Assembly (NCBI GenBank): GCA_002403375.1 | Contig: DHHQ01000023.1 | Location: 139,070-203,069, forward strand | Direction of reading: 5' to 3' | Source: Thiobacillus denitrificans | Lineage (GTDB): Bacteria > Pseudomonadota > Gammaproteobacteria > Burkholderiales > Thiobacillaceae | DNA length: 64,000 nt | Part shown: piece by piece, positions 9,129 to 18,854 of the stretch | How the letters are laid out: the number at the start of each line of letters is the position of its first letter | Numbering within the stretch: the first letter of the stretch is position 1 | The notes under the pieces: model-generated | What the model was told of the DNA's origin: nothing | Databases searched by the model: none | What the model saw: only the letters and a program-made list of their open reading frames with translations | Made by a program: the position numbers and the translations under genes

Positions 9129-11240
9129 TCAGGCCGCCTGCGTCCTGATGTCGCCTTCCAGGCTCGGGTAGCGAACGTGGTCGACCAGCTGCTGGATCTC
9201 GGCGCTGGGCGCCTTGGTGACCAGCGAGCCGATGATGATGCCGAGGAAGCCCACCGGCATGCCGAACACGCCCGCGGCGATCGGGGCGATGCTGAACCAC
9301 TGGTTCGCCGCTACGCCGCCGAAGAACGGGTAGGTGATGTACATGTAGTACATGCACACGCCCAGACCGGCGAGCATGCCGACGACCGCGCCGGTGTAGT
9401 TGGCGCGCTTCCAGAACACGCCGAGCACCAGCGCCGGGAAGAACGCCGAGGCAGCCAGCGAGAACGCGGCACCGACCAGGAACAGGATGTCACCCGGCTT
9501 CAGCGAGGCGGTGTACGCGGCGAACAGCGCCACCACCAGCAGCAGGCCCTTGGAGATCGCCAGGCGGCGAACGGTGGAGGCCTTCGGGTCGATCATCTTG
9601 TAGTAGACGTCGTGCGACAGCGCGTTGGCGATGGTCAGCAGCAGGCCGTCGGCAGTCGACAGCGCCGCGGCCAGGCCGCCCGCCGCCACCATGCCAGACA
9701 CCACGTAGGGCAGGCCTGCGATCTCCGGCGTGGCCAGCACGATGAGGTCGCCGCCGAGGGTGATTTCGGCGAGCTGCACGATGCCGTCCATGTTGATGTC
9801 GACGATCTTCATCAGCGTCGCGTCCACCGCAGCCCAGTTGGCCACCCACGCCGGCAGCGACGCGAACGACGAGCCGACCAGGTTGTTGTAGACCTCGAAC
9901 TTGACCAGCACCGCCAGCGCGGGCGCGGTGAAGTACAGCAGGAAGATGAAGAGCAGCGACCAGAACACCGACTTGCGCGCTTCACGCACCGAGGGGGTGG
10001 TGTAGTAGCGCATCAGGATGTGCGGCAGCGACGCGGTGCCGACCATCAGGCACAGCACCAGCGCGATGAAGTTGCGGCGCTTGATGTTGGAGGCCTCCTG
10101 GTCTTCGGCGCGTGCGGCAGCGATTTCCGCTTCGGTGGCGTTGGGGTTGGTCTTCAGCAGGTTCGCTTCGGCGCCCTTGCCGGCGAACGCGGTGGCGTGC
10201 GCGGAGACCGGACCGGTCTTGGCCTTGGCGCCGTCGGCGGACTTCTTCCACGATGCCTTGAGGTCGTCGGTGGTCGCCGGGAAGTCGGCGGGGTTGCCGG
10301 CCTCGGCACGCTGGGCCTCGAGGAAGGCTGCGCCGGTACCGGCGGCGACGGCTTCGTCGAGCGCCGCGATCTTCGCTTCGAACGATTCCTGCTGCGCCTT
10401 GAATGCGGCACGGGCCGAGGCCTCGGCGGCACCCTTGGTGGTGTCGGCGTTGTTGAAGTCCTTTTCCAGCTGCGTCACCTGCTGCAGCACCTGGCCGTAG
10501 GCGACCTGCGGCACCGGGTTGCCGGTGTGCGACACCGACAGCCACACCACCGGGATCATGTAGGCGATGATCAGGATGATGTACTGCGCGACCTGGGTCC
10601 AGGTCACCGCACGCATGCCGCCGAGGAAGGAGCACACCAGGATGCCGGCGAGACCGACGAACACGCCGATCTGGAATTCCAGGCCGGTGAGACGCGCGGT
10701 GATGATGCCGACGCCGTAGATCTGCGCGACCACGTAGGTGAACGAGCAGATGATGGCGGCGATCACGCCGATGGTGCGCGGCAGGTTGCCGTTGTAGCGC
10801 GCGCCGAGGAAGTCCGGAATGGTGAACTGGCCGAACTTCCTGAGGTAGGGCGCGAGGAACAGCGCCACCAGCACGTAGCCGCCGGTCCAGCCGAGCACGA
10901 AGGCGAGGCCGTCATAGCCGGCGAGGTACAGGGTACCCGCCATGCCGATGAAGGACGCGGCCGACATCCAGTCGGCGCCCGTTGCCATGCCGTTGAAGAT
11001 GGCCGGCACGCGGCGTCCCGCGACGTAGTACTCCGAAACGTCGGCGGTCTTCGACATGATGCCGATGCCGGCATACAGCGCGATCGTCGCGGCGAGGAAG
11101 ATGTAGCCGACCCACTTGGCGGGCAGGCCCATCTGCTCGAGGATGGCGAGCACGATGACGAAGGCGATGAAGCCGCCGGTGTAGAAGGTGTAGTACTTCT
11201 TGAGTTGCTGGAAGAACTGGCTCTGGGTCAGTGCGGTCAT
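9129..11240 (-). CDS. Sodium:solute symporter, VC_2705-type large subunit
   Basis: A 703-aa SSS-family transporter related to acetate permease ActP. Features include GRRVPAIFNGMATGADWMSAASF near residue 75, many membrane helices, and ALSTADGLLLTIANALSHD near 525. Between about residues 247 and 385 sits a long hydrophilic, Ala/Glu/Lys-rich probable coiled-coil insert between two helices. The start ATG shares one base with the stop of the upstream DUF4212 gene (TAATG). This pairing of a large SSS protein with a small DUF4212 membrane protein is characteristic of the VC_2705 subfamily. A carboxylate such as acetate is a plausible substrate but is not provable here. Confidence 0.9.
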   Translation of the reverse strand: MTALTQSQFFQQLKKYYTFYTGGFIAFVIVLAILEQMGLPAKWVGYIFLAATIALYAGIGIMSKTADVSEYYVAGRRVPAIFNGMATGADWMSAASFIGMAGTLYLAGYDGLAFVLGWTGGYVLVALFLAPYLRKFGQFTIPDFLGARYNGNLPRTIGVIAAIICSFTYVVAQIYGVGIITARLTGLEFQIGVFVGLAGILVCSFLGGMRAVTWTQVAQYIILIIAYMIPVVWLSVSHTGNPVPQVAYGQVLQQVTQLEKDFNNADTTKGAAEASARAAFKAQQESFEAKIAALDEAVAAGTGAAFLEAQRAEAGNPADFPATTDDLKASWKKSADGAKAKTGPVSAHATAFAGKGAEANLLKTNPNATEAEIAAARAEDQEASNIKRRNFIALVLCLMVGTASLPHILMRYYTTPSVREARKSVFWSLLFIFLLYFTAPALAVLVKFEVYNNLVGSSFASLPAWVANWAAVDATLMKIVDINMDGIVQLAEITLGGDLIVLATPEIAGLPYVVSGMVAAGGLAAALSTADGLLLTIANALSHDVYYKMIDPKASTVRRLAISKGLLLVVALFAAYTASLKPGDILFLVGAAFSLAASAFFPALVLGVFWKRANYTGAVVGMLAGLGVCMYYMYITYPFFGGVAANQWFSIAPIAAGVFGMPVGFLGIIIGSLVTKAPSAEIQQLVDHVRYPSLEGDIRTQAA

Positions 11241-11503
11241 TATTCTTCTCCCTCGTGGACGCCGTATTCAGTGTCCAGCTTGTTCATGCGCCGGGCGTAG
11301 AACCAGATGATCAGCACATAGATGATCAGGGAACCCTGTGCGCCCATGTAGAAGGCGAAGGGGAAGCCCAGGATGACGATGTTGTTGAGCTGGGGGGCGA
11401 AATAGATGACGACGAACGTCGCCACGAACCAGATGGCGAGCAGGATCGCGGTGATCCGCAGGTTCTTGCGCCAATACTCCTCGTGTCTTTCCGACAACTG
11501 CAT
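11240..11503 (-). CDS. DUF4212 small symporter subunit
   Basis: An 87-aa protein starting with a charged stretch (SERHEEYWRKNLR) followed by two membrane helices (about 16-36 and 45-67) and an acidic tail. This is the hallmark of the small partner of VC_2705-type sodium:solute symporters. A strong Shine-Dalgarno GGAGGT lies 6 nt before the ATG. It is first in a two-gene operon and its stop overlaps the transporter start, so the subunits are translationally coupled. Confidence 0.9.
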   Translation of the reverse strand: MQLSERHEEYWRKNLRITAILLAIWFVATFVVIYFAPQLNNIVILGFPFAFYMGAQGSLIIYVLIIWFYARRMNKLDTEYGVHEGEE

Positions 11504-11622
11504 GGCAATACCTCCGTGAGCGAGAGTGTGATTGATTGTGGAAACGCGCCTAGTTGGTAGAAGTCGCGCGTGCGCCGGAGTTTAAGGATTTGCGGCGCAG
11601 CCCACAAACAGATTAGAAGGCG

Positions 11623-12318
11623 CTAATTTGCGGAAAGCCAACGGCGGGCCCGCAGCAGGCGCTGCAGCTGGTGGGCGGTGCGGATGTTCTCGCGCTCGGC
11701 GGCGGCCAGCAGGACCAGCCACAGTTCGGCGGTGGCGTAGGCGTCGGCCAGCGCGCCGTGACGCGCATAGACGGTGATTCCGAAGTGTTCCAGCCATTGG
11801 TCGAGCTGCTGGCAGCGCGGGGCGGCGTCGGGAAACAGCAGCGGCGCGACGACGGCGGCGTCGAACCACGGCGCGTTCGGCGCGACGCCGAGCTGGGCGC
11901 GTGCCTCGCGCTGCAGGACGGTCTGGTCGAACGCGGCGTGGAAGGCGACCCGCGGCGCGGACCCGGCGAATTCGAGCCAGGCGAGCAGCGCCTGGTGCGG
12001 CACCTGCCCGGCGCGCTGCTCGCTGCCGCTGATGCCGTGGATGAGGATGTTGGCGGCCGCGGTCGACTCTGCCTGCGCGAGGCCGACCTCGAGGCTGGCG
12101 CCGAGCGCGACGCGCCCCTGTTCGATCGCCACCGCGCCGATCGCCAGCAGCGGGTCGCGCTGCGCATCGAGGCCGCCGGTCTCGACGTCGACCACCACCC
12201 AGCGCATCGCGGCGAGCGGCTGGCGGAGGTCGGCGGCGTCGCGCGGCAGCGCCGCCCGCCGGGCGTCGCTCGCCGGGTCGAGCGGCGGCAGCGAGCGTCT
12301 GCCGAACGGCCAGATCAC
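11623..12318 (-). CDS. DEDDh 3'-5' exonuclease (DNA polymerase III epsilon-like)
   Basis: A 231-aa exonuclease-fold protein. ExoI is VVVDVETGG (about 40-48), ExoII surrounds the HGIS-AFDQ region including HAAFD, and ExoIII is RHGALADAYATAEL with the catalytic His and Asp. The start is the GTG at 12318, which overlaps the stop of the upstream cNMP/CBS gene (GTGA), so the two are cotranslated. This pairing with a DUF294-type protein recurs in proteobacteria. It may act in nucleic-acid or nucleotide turnover. It is shorter than DnaQ and lacks a visible polymerase-clamp motif, so a stand-alone role is likely. Confidence 0.82.
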   Translation of the reverse strand: MIWPFGRRSLPPLDPASDARRAALPRDAADLRQPLAAMRWVVVDVETGGLDAQRDPLLAIGAVAIEQGRVALGASLEVGLAQAESTAAANILIHGISGSEQRAGQVPHQALLAWLEFAGSAPRVAFHAAFDQTVLQREARAQLGVAPNAPWFDAAVVAPLLFPDAAPRCQQLDQWLEHFGITVYARHGALADAYATAELWLVLLAAAERENIRTAHQLQRLLRARRWLSAN

Positions 12319-14204
12319 AGGCCGTAGTCCATCGCCAGGCGCGCCTGCACCTTGCGTGCCTGGCGCAGCGCCTCCTTGAGGATGCGGCGGTCGAGCGGAT
12401 TCAGCGTGTCGGGGTCGAGATGGTTGTCGGGCACCTGGCCGGCGCGCTGCTGACCGTGCTGGTGGCGCAGCCGCAGCAGCTGCAGGAAGTGGAACGCACG
12501 GTTCCAGTCGGCGAGCTCGCCGTCGGGGATGTTGAGCGCCGGGGCGGCGGCGCGCAGCCGCATCGCGGTGTTGGTCTGCGGGCTGCCGGCGGCGAGCGCG
12601 AAAATGCGCGCGGCATCGACGAAGGGCGTGGCGCCGTTGAGCTTGAGGTCGAGCGTGTGCGGGTGGGCGTCGTCCTCCGACAGCACGAAGTCGCGCACCA
12701 CCCCGAGCGGCGGGCGGTTGCGCAGCGCGTTGCCGGCCATCTGGTGGAGGAAGCGGGGGTTTTTCTGCGCCGCGCGGTTGAGCCAGGTGCGCAGCTCGAG
12801 CGCCAGCGCGGCGTCGCCGGCGAGCGGGCGGAAGTCGAAGAAGATGCTGGCGTTGAGCAGCGCCTCCGGGCTGCCGTGCTCGATCCACAGGCTGAACTGC
12901 TGCTGCCAGCCGGCCGCCGGCAGGCACCATTTCGGGTTGCTCGCCATGATGCCGCCGCGGCACAGCGGAAAGCCGCAGGTGTCGAGCCGGTGGTTGACGC
13001 GCAGCGCGAACGCGAGCAGCGCGTCGCGTTGCGCGTCGTCCGCTTCGGCGAAGATCAGCGCGTTGTCCTGGTCGGTGGCGAGCGTCTGCTCCATGCGGCC
13101 TTCCGAGCCGAGCGCGAGCCAGCACCAGCGGAGTCCGGCGAGCGCGGCGTCGGCTTCGTGCTCGAGCGTGATGATGCGCTCGGTGAGGCGGTCGTTGAGG
13201 CTGGAAATGATCGCGGTGAGGTTCTCCGCGTCCATCCCCTGCGCCAGCAGGCTGTGCGCGAGATCGCCGATGTCCTGCGCCAGCGCGGGCAGGCGGGCGG
13301 GATCGTCGCAGCGCATGATGGCCGAGGTGATGCCCTCCACCGACAGGCGGCGCAAGGCGAACACGTCCTTCTCCGACACCACGCCGACCAGCCGGCCCGC
13401 CTCGACCAGCGGGACGTGGTGGATGCCCTGGCGCGCCATCAGCACCAGGGCGTCGGCCACCGGCGCGTCGGCAGGGAGCGTCGCCGGGTCGGGCGTCATC
13501 ACTTGCGAGATCGGCGTGGCGAGCGGCACGCGGGCCAGCGTCACGCGCGCCAGCACGTCCTTCAGGGTGAGGATGCCGGCCGGCCGGCCGGCGGCGTCGG
13601 CCACCACCACCGACCCGACCCGGGCGGCCTCCATCGCCGCCAGCGCGTCGGCCAGCGGCGTGGCCGCCGCGACGCTCAGCGGCGCCCGACGCACCAGGCT
13701 CGCAAGCGGGCGTGCGAACCGGGTTTCGTCGTCGAGCGCGAGCGCGTATTCCGACTGCACCGCGCGCTGGGATTCCTCCAGCAGGCTGGCGATGCGGCGG
13801 GTGCAGAAGTCGTTGAATTCCGGGCTCTTCGCCAGCAGCGCATGGAAGTCCGCGGCGGGCAGCGTGTAGCAGAACGTGTCGGTCGCCGCGACGTAGCGGT
13901 TGGCCGCGCCGCGGCCCGCGAGCAGCGCCCCCAGCGGGAACATTTCGCCGGCGGCCAGTTGCAGCACCGTCTGCCCGTCGGCGGTGGCGCCCGCCACCGT
14001 CCCCTGCTTGATGATGAACAGGTTTTCGGGTGGCGCGGCGGAAGGCGCCAGCAGCACCGAGTCGCGCGGGTAATAGCTGACCGACAGATGCTGCACCAGC
14101 CACAGCAGCTCGTCCTCGGTCATCGCGGAAAACGGCGCCTGGCGCCGCAGCGCATCGAGGGTGGCGCGGTGCAGGCTGGTGGCGAGGGGCAGCGTCGAGC
14201 TCAT
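12315..14204 (-). CDS. cNMP-binding/CBS/nucleotidyltransferase (DUF294) signalling protein
   Basis: A 629-aa multidomain protein. A cyclic-nucleotide-binding beta-barrel fold spans about residues 15-135 (PLGALLAGRGAANR in the phosphate-binding cassette region). Two CBS domains span about 150-290. A DUF294 nucleotidyltransferase core at about 335-360 has the signature LGSEGRMEQTLATDQDNA, and the DUF294 C-terminal helical domain follows. This architecture is known from many proteobacteria but is poorly characterised; nucleotidyl transfer to a protein or small molecule regulated by adenine nucleotides is inferred. It is coupled with the downstream exonuclease. The start ATG at 14204 is without a strong RBS. 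Confidence 0.88.
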   Translation of the reverse strand: MSSTLPLATSLHRATLDALRRQAPFSAMTEDELLWLVQHLSVSYYPRDSVLLAPSAAPPENLFIIKQGTVAGATADGQTVLQLAAGEMFPLGALLAGRGAANRYVAATDTFCYTLPAADFHALLAKSPEFNDFCTRRIASLLEESQRAVQSEYALALDDETRFARPLASLVRRAPLSVAAATPLADALAAMEAARVGSVVVADAAGRPAGILTLKDVLARVTLARVPLATPISQVMTPDPATLPADAPVADALVLMARQGIHHVPLVEAGRLVGVVSEKDVFALRRLSVEGITSAIMRCDDPARLPALAQDIGDLAHSLLAQGMDAENLTAIISSLNDRLTERIITLEHEADAALAGLRWCWLALGSEGRMEQTLATDQDNALIFAEADDAQRDALLAFALRVNHRLDTCGFPLCRGGIMASNPKWCLPAAGWQQQFSLWIEHGSPEALLNASIFFDFRPLAGDAALALELRTWLNRAAQKNPRFLHQMAGNALRNRPPLGVVRDFVLSEDDAHPHTLDLKLNGATPFVDAARIFALAAGSPQTNTAMRLRAAAPALNIPDGELADWNRAFHFLQLLRLRHQHGQQRAGQVPDNHLDPDTLNPLDRRILKEALRQARKVQARLAMDYGL

Positions 14205-14258
14205 GGCCGCACGTTAGTGGCTCGCGGTGGCTTTGGCAACCGACGGCGCGCCCGGGGC

Positions 14259-14299
14259 TTGCGTGCCGCGCTGGCTGTCTATACTGAGAGCCGCTCTCA
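14259..14299 (+). promoter_or_regulatory. Candidate regulated promoter of the Met-rich protein gene
   Basis: TTGCGT (14259-14264) and TATACT (14280-14285) with a 15-bp spacer are followed directly by a perfect inverted repeat TGAGAG-CCG-CTCTCA (14285-14299). The spacer is short for sigma-70. A palindrome overlapping the -10 edge is typical of an operator; a MerR-type activator would also tolerate unusual spacing, though MerR promoters have longer, not shorter, spacers. The 160-bp leader to the start codon holds no ORF. Confidence 0.4.
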
Positions 14300-14460
14300 T
14301 TTAACACGGGGCCAGCGGTATCGGCGCGCTCGGCCCGAGCGCCAAGCCCTGCCCCGATTTTCCCGGCTGAACAGCACAGGCCTTCGGCGCCGCCCCGGCC
14401 GCATGCGCGGAGATGGGGGGCCGGCCCGCCGTTCGGCGTCACCCGAAAGGAGAGAGATCC

Positions 14461-15228
14461 ATGAACACGAGAATGAACCAAGCGCTGCTGGCCACCGCCG
14501 TTGCGGCGCTCGCGTGGGGGGCGCCCGTTCTCCACGCGCAAACCGCGGCGCCGGCCGACAGCAAGCAGGCCGCCACCGACAAGGAGATGGACCAGTACTA
14601 CGGCGCGATGCAGGAGCGCTACCGATTGATGCAGGAACAGATGGCAAGAATTCGCCAGACCCGGGACCCCGCCGAACGCCGCAAGCTGATGCAGGAGCAC
14701 TGGCAGACCGTGCACGAGGGGGGCGCGATGATGGGCGGCTGGGGCATGGGGCCGGGCGGGTATGGAATGGGCTGCGGCATGGGCGCTTACGGCATGGGAC
14801 CCGGCATGATGGGCGGGGGCTATGGCATGGGGCCCGGCATGATGGGCGGGGGCTACGGCATGGGGCCCGGCATGATGGGCGGGGGCTATGGCATGGGCCA
14901 CGGCATGATGGGCGGCGGCTACGGCATGGGGCCGCAGGGCCTGCCCGACCTCACCGATGATCAGCGCAGCCGCATCGCCAAGATCCGGGACGAAACGCGC
15001 AGGAAGCACTGGGAGCTGATGGGGCAGATGCTCGACGAACAGGCCAGGCTGGGGGACCTGTACGACGCGCCCAAGCGGGATTCGGACGCCATCAGCGATA
15101 CCTACAAGAAGATCAGTGAGCTGCAGCGGCGGATGTACGAGTCTTCCGCAGACGCCCACAAGCGCATGGAAGCCGTACTGACCAAGGAGCAGCAGGAGAA
15201 GTCGTGGCGCTTCTGGCGCCGCCAGTGA
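14461..15228 (+). CDS. Secreted Spy/CpxP-like protein with Met/Gly-rich tandem repeats
   Basis: A 255-aa periplasmic protein with a signal peptide ending near LHAQ (about residues 1-27). A charged helical region follows (about 40-85). Four exact-length 11-residue repeats of the type YGMGPGMMGGG span about 110-153. A C-terminal helical part contains LTDDQRSRIAKIRDE and LTKEQQEKSWR, which resembles the LTxxQ motifs of Spy/CpxP chaperones. Met-rich repeats of this kind are often copper-binding, which fits the nearby operator-controlled promoter but is inference. The ATG at 14461 is preceded by AAAGGAGA; an in-frame upstream start at 14413 would spoil the signal peptide. Confidence 0.75.
   Translation: MNTRMNQALLATAVAALAWGAPVLHAQTAAPADSKQAATDKEMDQYYGAMQERYRLMQEQMARIRQTRDPAERRKLMQEHWQTVHEGGAMMGGWGMGPGGYGMGCGMGAYGMGPGMMGGGYGMGPGMMGGGYGMGPGMMGGGYGMGHGMMGGGYGMGPQGLPDLTDDQRSRIAKIRDETRRKHWELMGQMLDEQARLGDLYDAPKRDSDAISDTYKKISELQRRMYESSADAHKRMEAVLTKEQQEKSWRFWRRQ
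14788..14919 (+). repeat. Four tandem 33-bp coding repeats
   Basis: Units begin at 14788, 14821, 14854 and 14887, exactly 33 bp apart, with a partial fifth at 14920 and a degenerate unit before. Each encodes 11 residues rich in Gly and Met. Near-identity of units 1-3 suggests recent expansion or slippage; unit 4 differs by a Pro-to-His change. Confidence 0.9.
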
Positions 15229-15271
15229 CGCGGCCCTGACTCATTCGCATCACCGCGGATTCCGCACATGA

Positions 15272-15297
15272 AAAAGCCCCGCCGAAGCGGGGCTTTT
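15272..15297. terminator. Bidirectional intrinsic terminator
   Basis: AAAAGCCCCGC-CGAA-GCGGGGCTTTT forms an 11-bp stem with A/T tracts on both sides. It lies between the convergent Met-rich protein gene and groEL. Confidence 0.88.
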
Positions 15298-15341
15298 GTC
15301 TGGCCAACTGCCCGTGGCGGGCAGCGGCAGCCGGACCTGAC

Positions 15342-16994
<1,653 letters not shown>

Positions 16995-17044
16995 GCTTAA
17001 CTCCTAAATATTCGAATTCGTTGGGATTGCGTGCGGGTGTCGGC

Positions 17045-17335
17045 TTACTGCTCGACCACGCCCATGATGTCTTCTTCGCGCATCACCAGCAGTTCCTCGC
17101 CCTCGACCTTGACGGTCTGGCCGGCGTACTTGCCGAACAGCACGCGGTCGCCGACTTTCACGTCCAGCGGAATCAGCTTGCCCTGATCGTCTTTCTTGCC
17201 GGCGCCGACGGCGATGATCTCGCCCTGGTCGGGCTTCTCGGCGGCGGTGTCGGGGATGACGATCCCGGAAGCGGTCTTGCGCTCTTCTTCCATGCGCTTG
17301 ACAATCACTCGGTCGTGCAGAGGACGGATTTTCAT
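17045..17335 (-). CDS. groES: Co-chaperonin GroES
   Basis: The 96-aa lid of the GroEL cage. It starts MKIRPLHDRVIVKR and has the mobile loop EERKTASGIVIPDTAAEKP that contacts GroEL, plus the conserved VGDRVLFGKYAGQ. GGAGA precedes the ATG. It is the first gene of groESL; the leader of about 75 nt after the CIRCE element places the operator at the transcription start. Confidence 0.99.
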   Translation of the reverse strand: MKIRPLHDRVIVKRMEEERKTASGIVIPDTAAEKPDQGEIIAVGAGKKDDQGKLIPLDVKVGDRVLFGKYAGQTVKVEGEELLVMREEDIMGVVEQ

Positions 17336-17410
17336 TGCAAAGTCTCCATTGCGTAACGTTGATAACCGGCAGCCTCGCTGCCCGAAAATGAGGAAGCGGC
17401 GAACCTGTTG

Positions 17411-17437
17411 TTAGCACTCGCCGCCATCGAGTGCTAA
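17411..17437 (-). promoter_or_regulatory. CIRCE operator (HrcA-binding site)
   Basis: A perfect 9-bp inverted repeat with 9-nt spacer: TTAGCACTC-N9-GAGTGCTAA. This matches the CIRCE consensus exactly. It directly abuts the -10 of the groESL promoter, so HrcA would block transcription. It is also 33 bp upstream of the divergent bioA start. Confidence 0.97.
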
Positions 17438-17466
17438 TGGTAGGGGCGCAGTGTGACAATTTCAAG
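17437..17466 (-). promoter_or_regulatory. groESL promoter, sigma-70/sigma-32-like
   Basis: On the minus strand TTGAAA (17465-17460) and TACCAT (17442-17437) are 17 bp apart. The extended reading CTTGAAA with CCCCTA 13 nt further on also fits the sigma-32 pattern (CTTGAAA-N-CCCCAT). Combined HrcA and sigma-32 control is known in several betaproteobacteria. Confidence 0.7.
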
Positions 17467-17469
17467 CCC

Positions 17470-18777
17470 ATGAACGACGATCTTTTGAGCCGCAGCCGCG
17501 CCGCGGTCTGGCACCCCTGCACCCAGATGAAGCAGCTCGAGGCCGTCCCGCCGCTGGCGGTCGCGCGCGGCGAGGGGCCCTGGCTCATCGACACCGACGG
17601 CCGGCGCTACCTCGACGCGATCTCGAGCTGGTGGGTCAACCTGTTCGGCCACTGCAACCCGCGCATCAACGCGGCGATCACCGACCAGCTGACGAAAATC
17701 GAGCACGTGATGCTGGCCGGCGCCACCCACGCGCCGGTGGTCGAGTTGTCGGAACGGCTCGCGAAGCTGACCGGGCTGGGCCACGCCTTCTATGGTTCGG
17801 ACGGCGCCTCGGCCACCGAGATCGCGCTGAAAATGAGCGCGCACTACTGGCGCAACGCCGGCCGGCCCGGGAAGAACGGCTTCGTCAGCCTGAAAAACGG
17901 CTACCACGGCGAGACCGTCGGCGCGCTGTCGGTGACCGACATTCCGCTGTTCAAGGCCACGTATGCGCCGCTCGTGCGCCATACGGTGCAGGTGCCGACG
18001 CCCGACGCGCGCCTGGCCGAGCCGGGCGAGACGGCCGAGGCGTATGCGCTGCGCTGCGCCGACGCGCTCGAGGCGCATCTCGCCGGGCACGCCGCCACCA
18101 CCGCCGCCCTGATCCTCGAGCCGCTGGTGCAGGGGGCGGCCGGCATGGCGATGTACCACCCGGTCTATCTCAAGCGGGCGCGCGAACTGTGCGACCGCCA
18201 TGACGTGCACCTGATCGCCGACGAGATCGCCATGGGTTTCGGCCGCACCGGGACCCTGTTCGCGTGCGAGCAGGCCGGCGTGAAAGCCGATTTCGTGTGC
18301 CTGTCGAAGGGCATCACCGGCGGCTACCTGCCGCTGTCGGTGGTGCTGACCACCGACGACGTCTACGCGGCGTTCTGGGACGACGCCACCGCGCGCGGCT
18401 TCCTGCATTCGCACTCCTATACCGGCAACCCGCTCGCCTGCCGCGCCGCGCTGGCGGTCCTCGACATCTTCGAGCACGACAACGTGATCGCCGCGAACCG
18501 TGTCAAGGCCATCGAATTCACGCGGGTCCTCGACGAAGTGGCCGCTCACCCCCGGGTGCGCCACTTCCGCCACCAGGGCATGATCTGGGCGTTCGACGTG
18601 GCGGACGCCACGCCCGGGTTTTCCGCCCGCCTCCACCTGGCCGCACTGGCGCAGGGCGTGTTCATCCGCCCGATCGGCGGCACGGTCTACGCCATGCCGC
18701 CCTACGTGACGGCGATCGACGAAATGCGCGCGCTGGCCGACGCGCTGCTCGTCTGCCTCTCCGACCCGGCGGTCTGA
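17470..18777 (+). CDS. bioA: Adenosylmethionine-8-amino-7-oxononanoate aminotransferase
   Basis: A 435-aa class-III PLP aminotransferase that converts KAPA to DAPA in biotin synthesis using S-adenosylmethionine. Visible are WHPCTQM (about 13-19), AISSWWVNLFGH with the BioA-specific Trp pair, YGSDGASATEIALK, LIADEIAMGFGRTG and the PLP lysine Lys280 in LSKGITGG. The ATG at 17470 is chosen over a GTG at 17431, which lies inside the CIRCE arm. A GACAAT hexamer at 17455-17460 leaves almost no leader. No other bio gene is adjacent. Confidence 0.95.
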   Translation: MNDDLLSRSRAAVWHPCTQMKQLEAVPPLAVARGEGPWLIDTDGRRYLDAISSWWVNLFGHCNPRINAAITDQLTKIEHVMLAGATHAPVVELSERLAKLTGLGHAFYGSDGASATEIALKMSAHYWRNAGRPGKNGFVSLKNGYHGETVGALSVTDIPLFKATYAPLVRHTVQVPTPDARLAEPGETAEAYALRCADALEAHLAGHAATTAALILEPLVQGAAGMAMYHPVYLKRARELCDRHDVHLIADEIAMGFGRTGTLFACEQAGVKADFVCLSKGITGGYLPLSVVLTTDDVYAAFWDDATARGFLHSHSYTGNPLACRAALAVLDIFEHDNVIAANRVKAIEFTRVLDEVAAHPRVRHFRHQGMIWAFDVADATPGFSARLHLAALAQGVFIRPIGGTVYAMPPYVTAIDEMRALADALLVCLSDPAV

Positions 18778-18793
18778 AGCGGCGCTGCGCCGC

Positions 18794-18840
18794 TTGACGC
18801 CGCGCGCCGATCCGCAGAAGATAGTGACTGATTACTATCT
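18794..18840 (+). promoter_or_regulatory. TetR-operon promoter and autoregulatory operator
   Basis: TTGACG (18794-18799) and GAAGAT (18817-18822) have a 17-bp spacer. An inverted repeat AGATAGT-N8-ACTATCT (18819-18840) overlaps the -10 and ends 14 bp before the TetR start. This is the standard layout of a self-repressing TetR-family regulator. Confidence 0.65.
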
Positions 18841-18854
18841 AACGGGGGTCGAGC

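Noticed and set aside
14788..14952. Tandem 33-bp repeat considered as a CRISPR-like array.
   Set aside because: Units abut without unique spacers and lie in-frame in a protein-coding gene as 11-residue repeats.
17431..17469. GTG at 17431 as bioA start.
   Set aside because: It lies inside the CIRCE arm and would add 13 residues not expected in BioA; ATG at 17470 fits family length.
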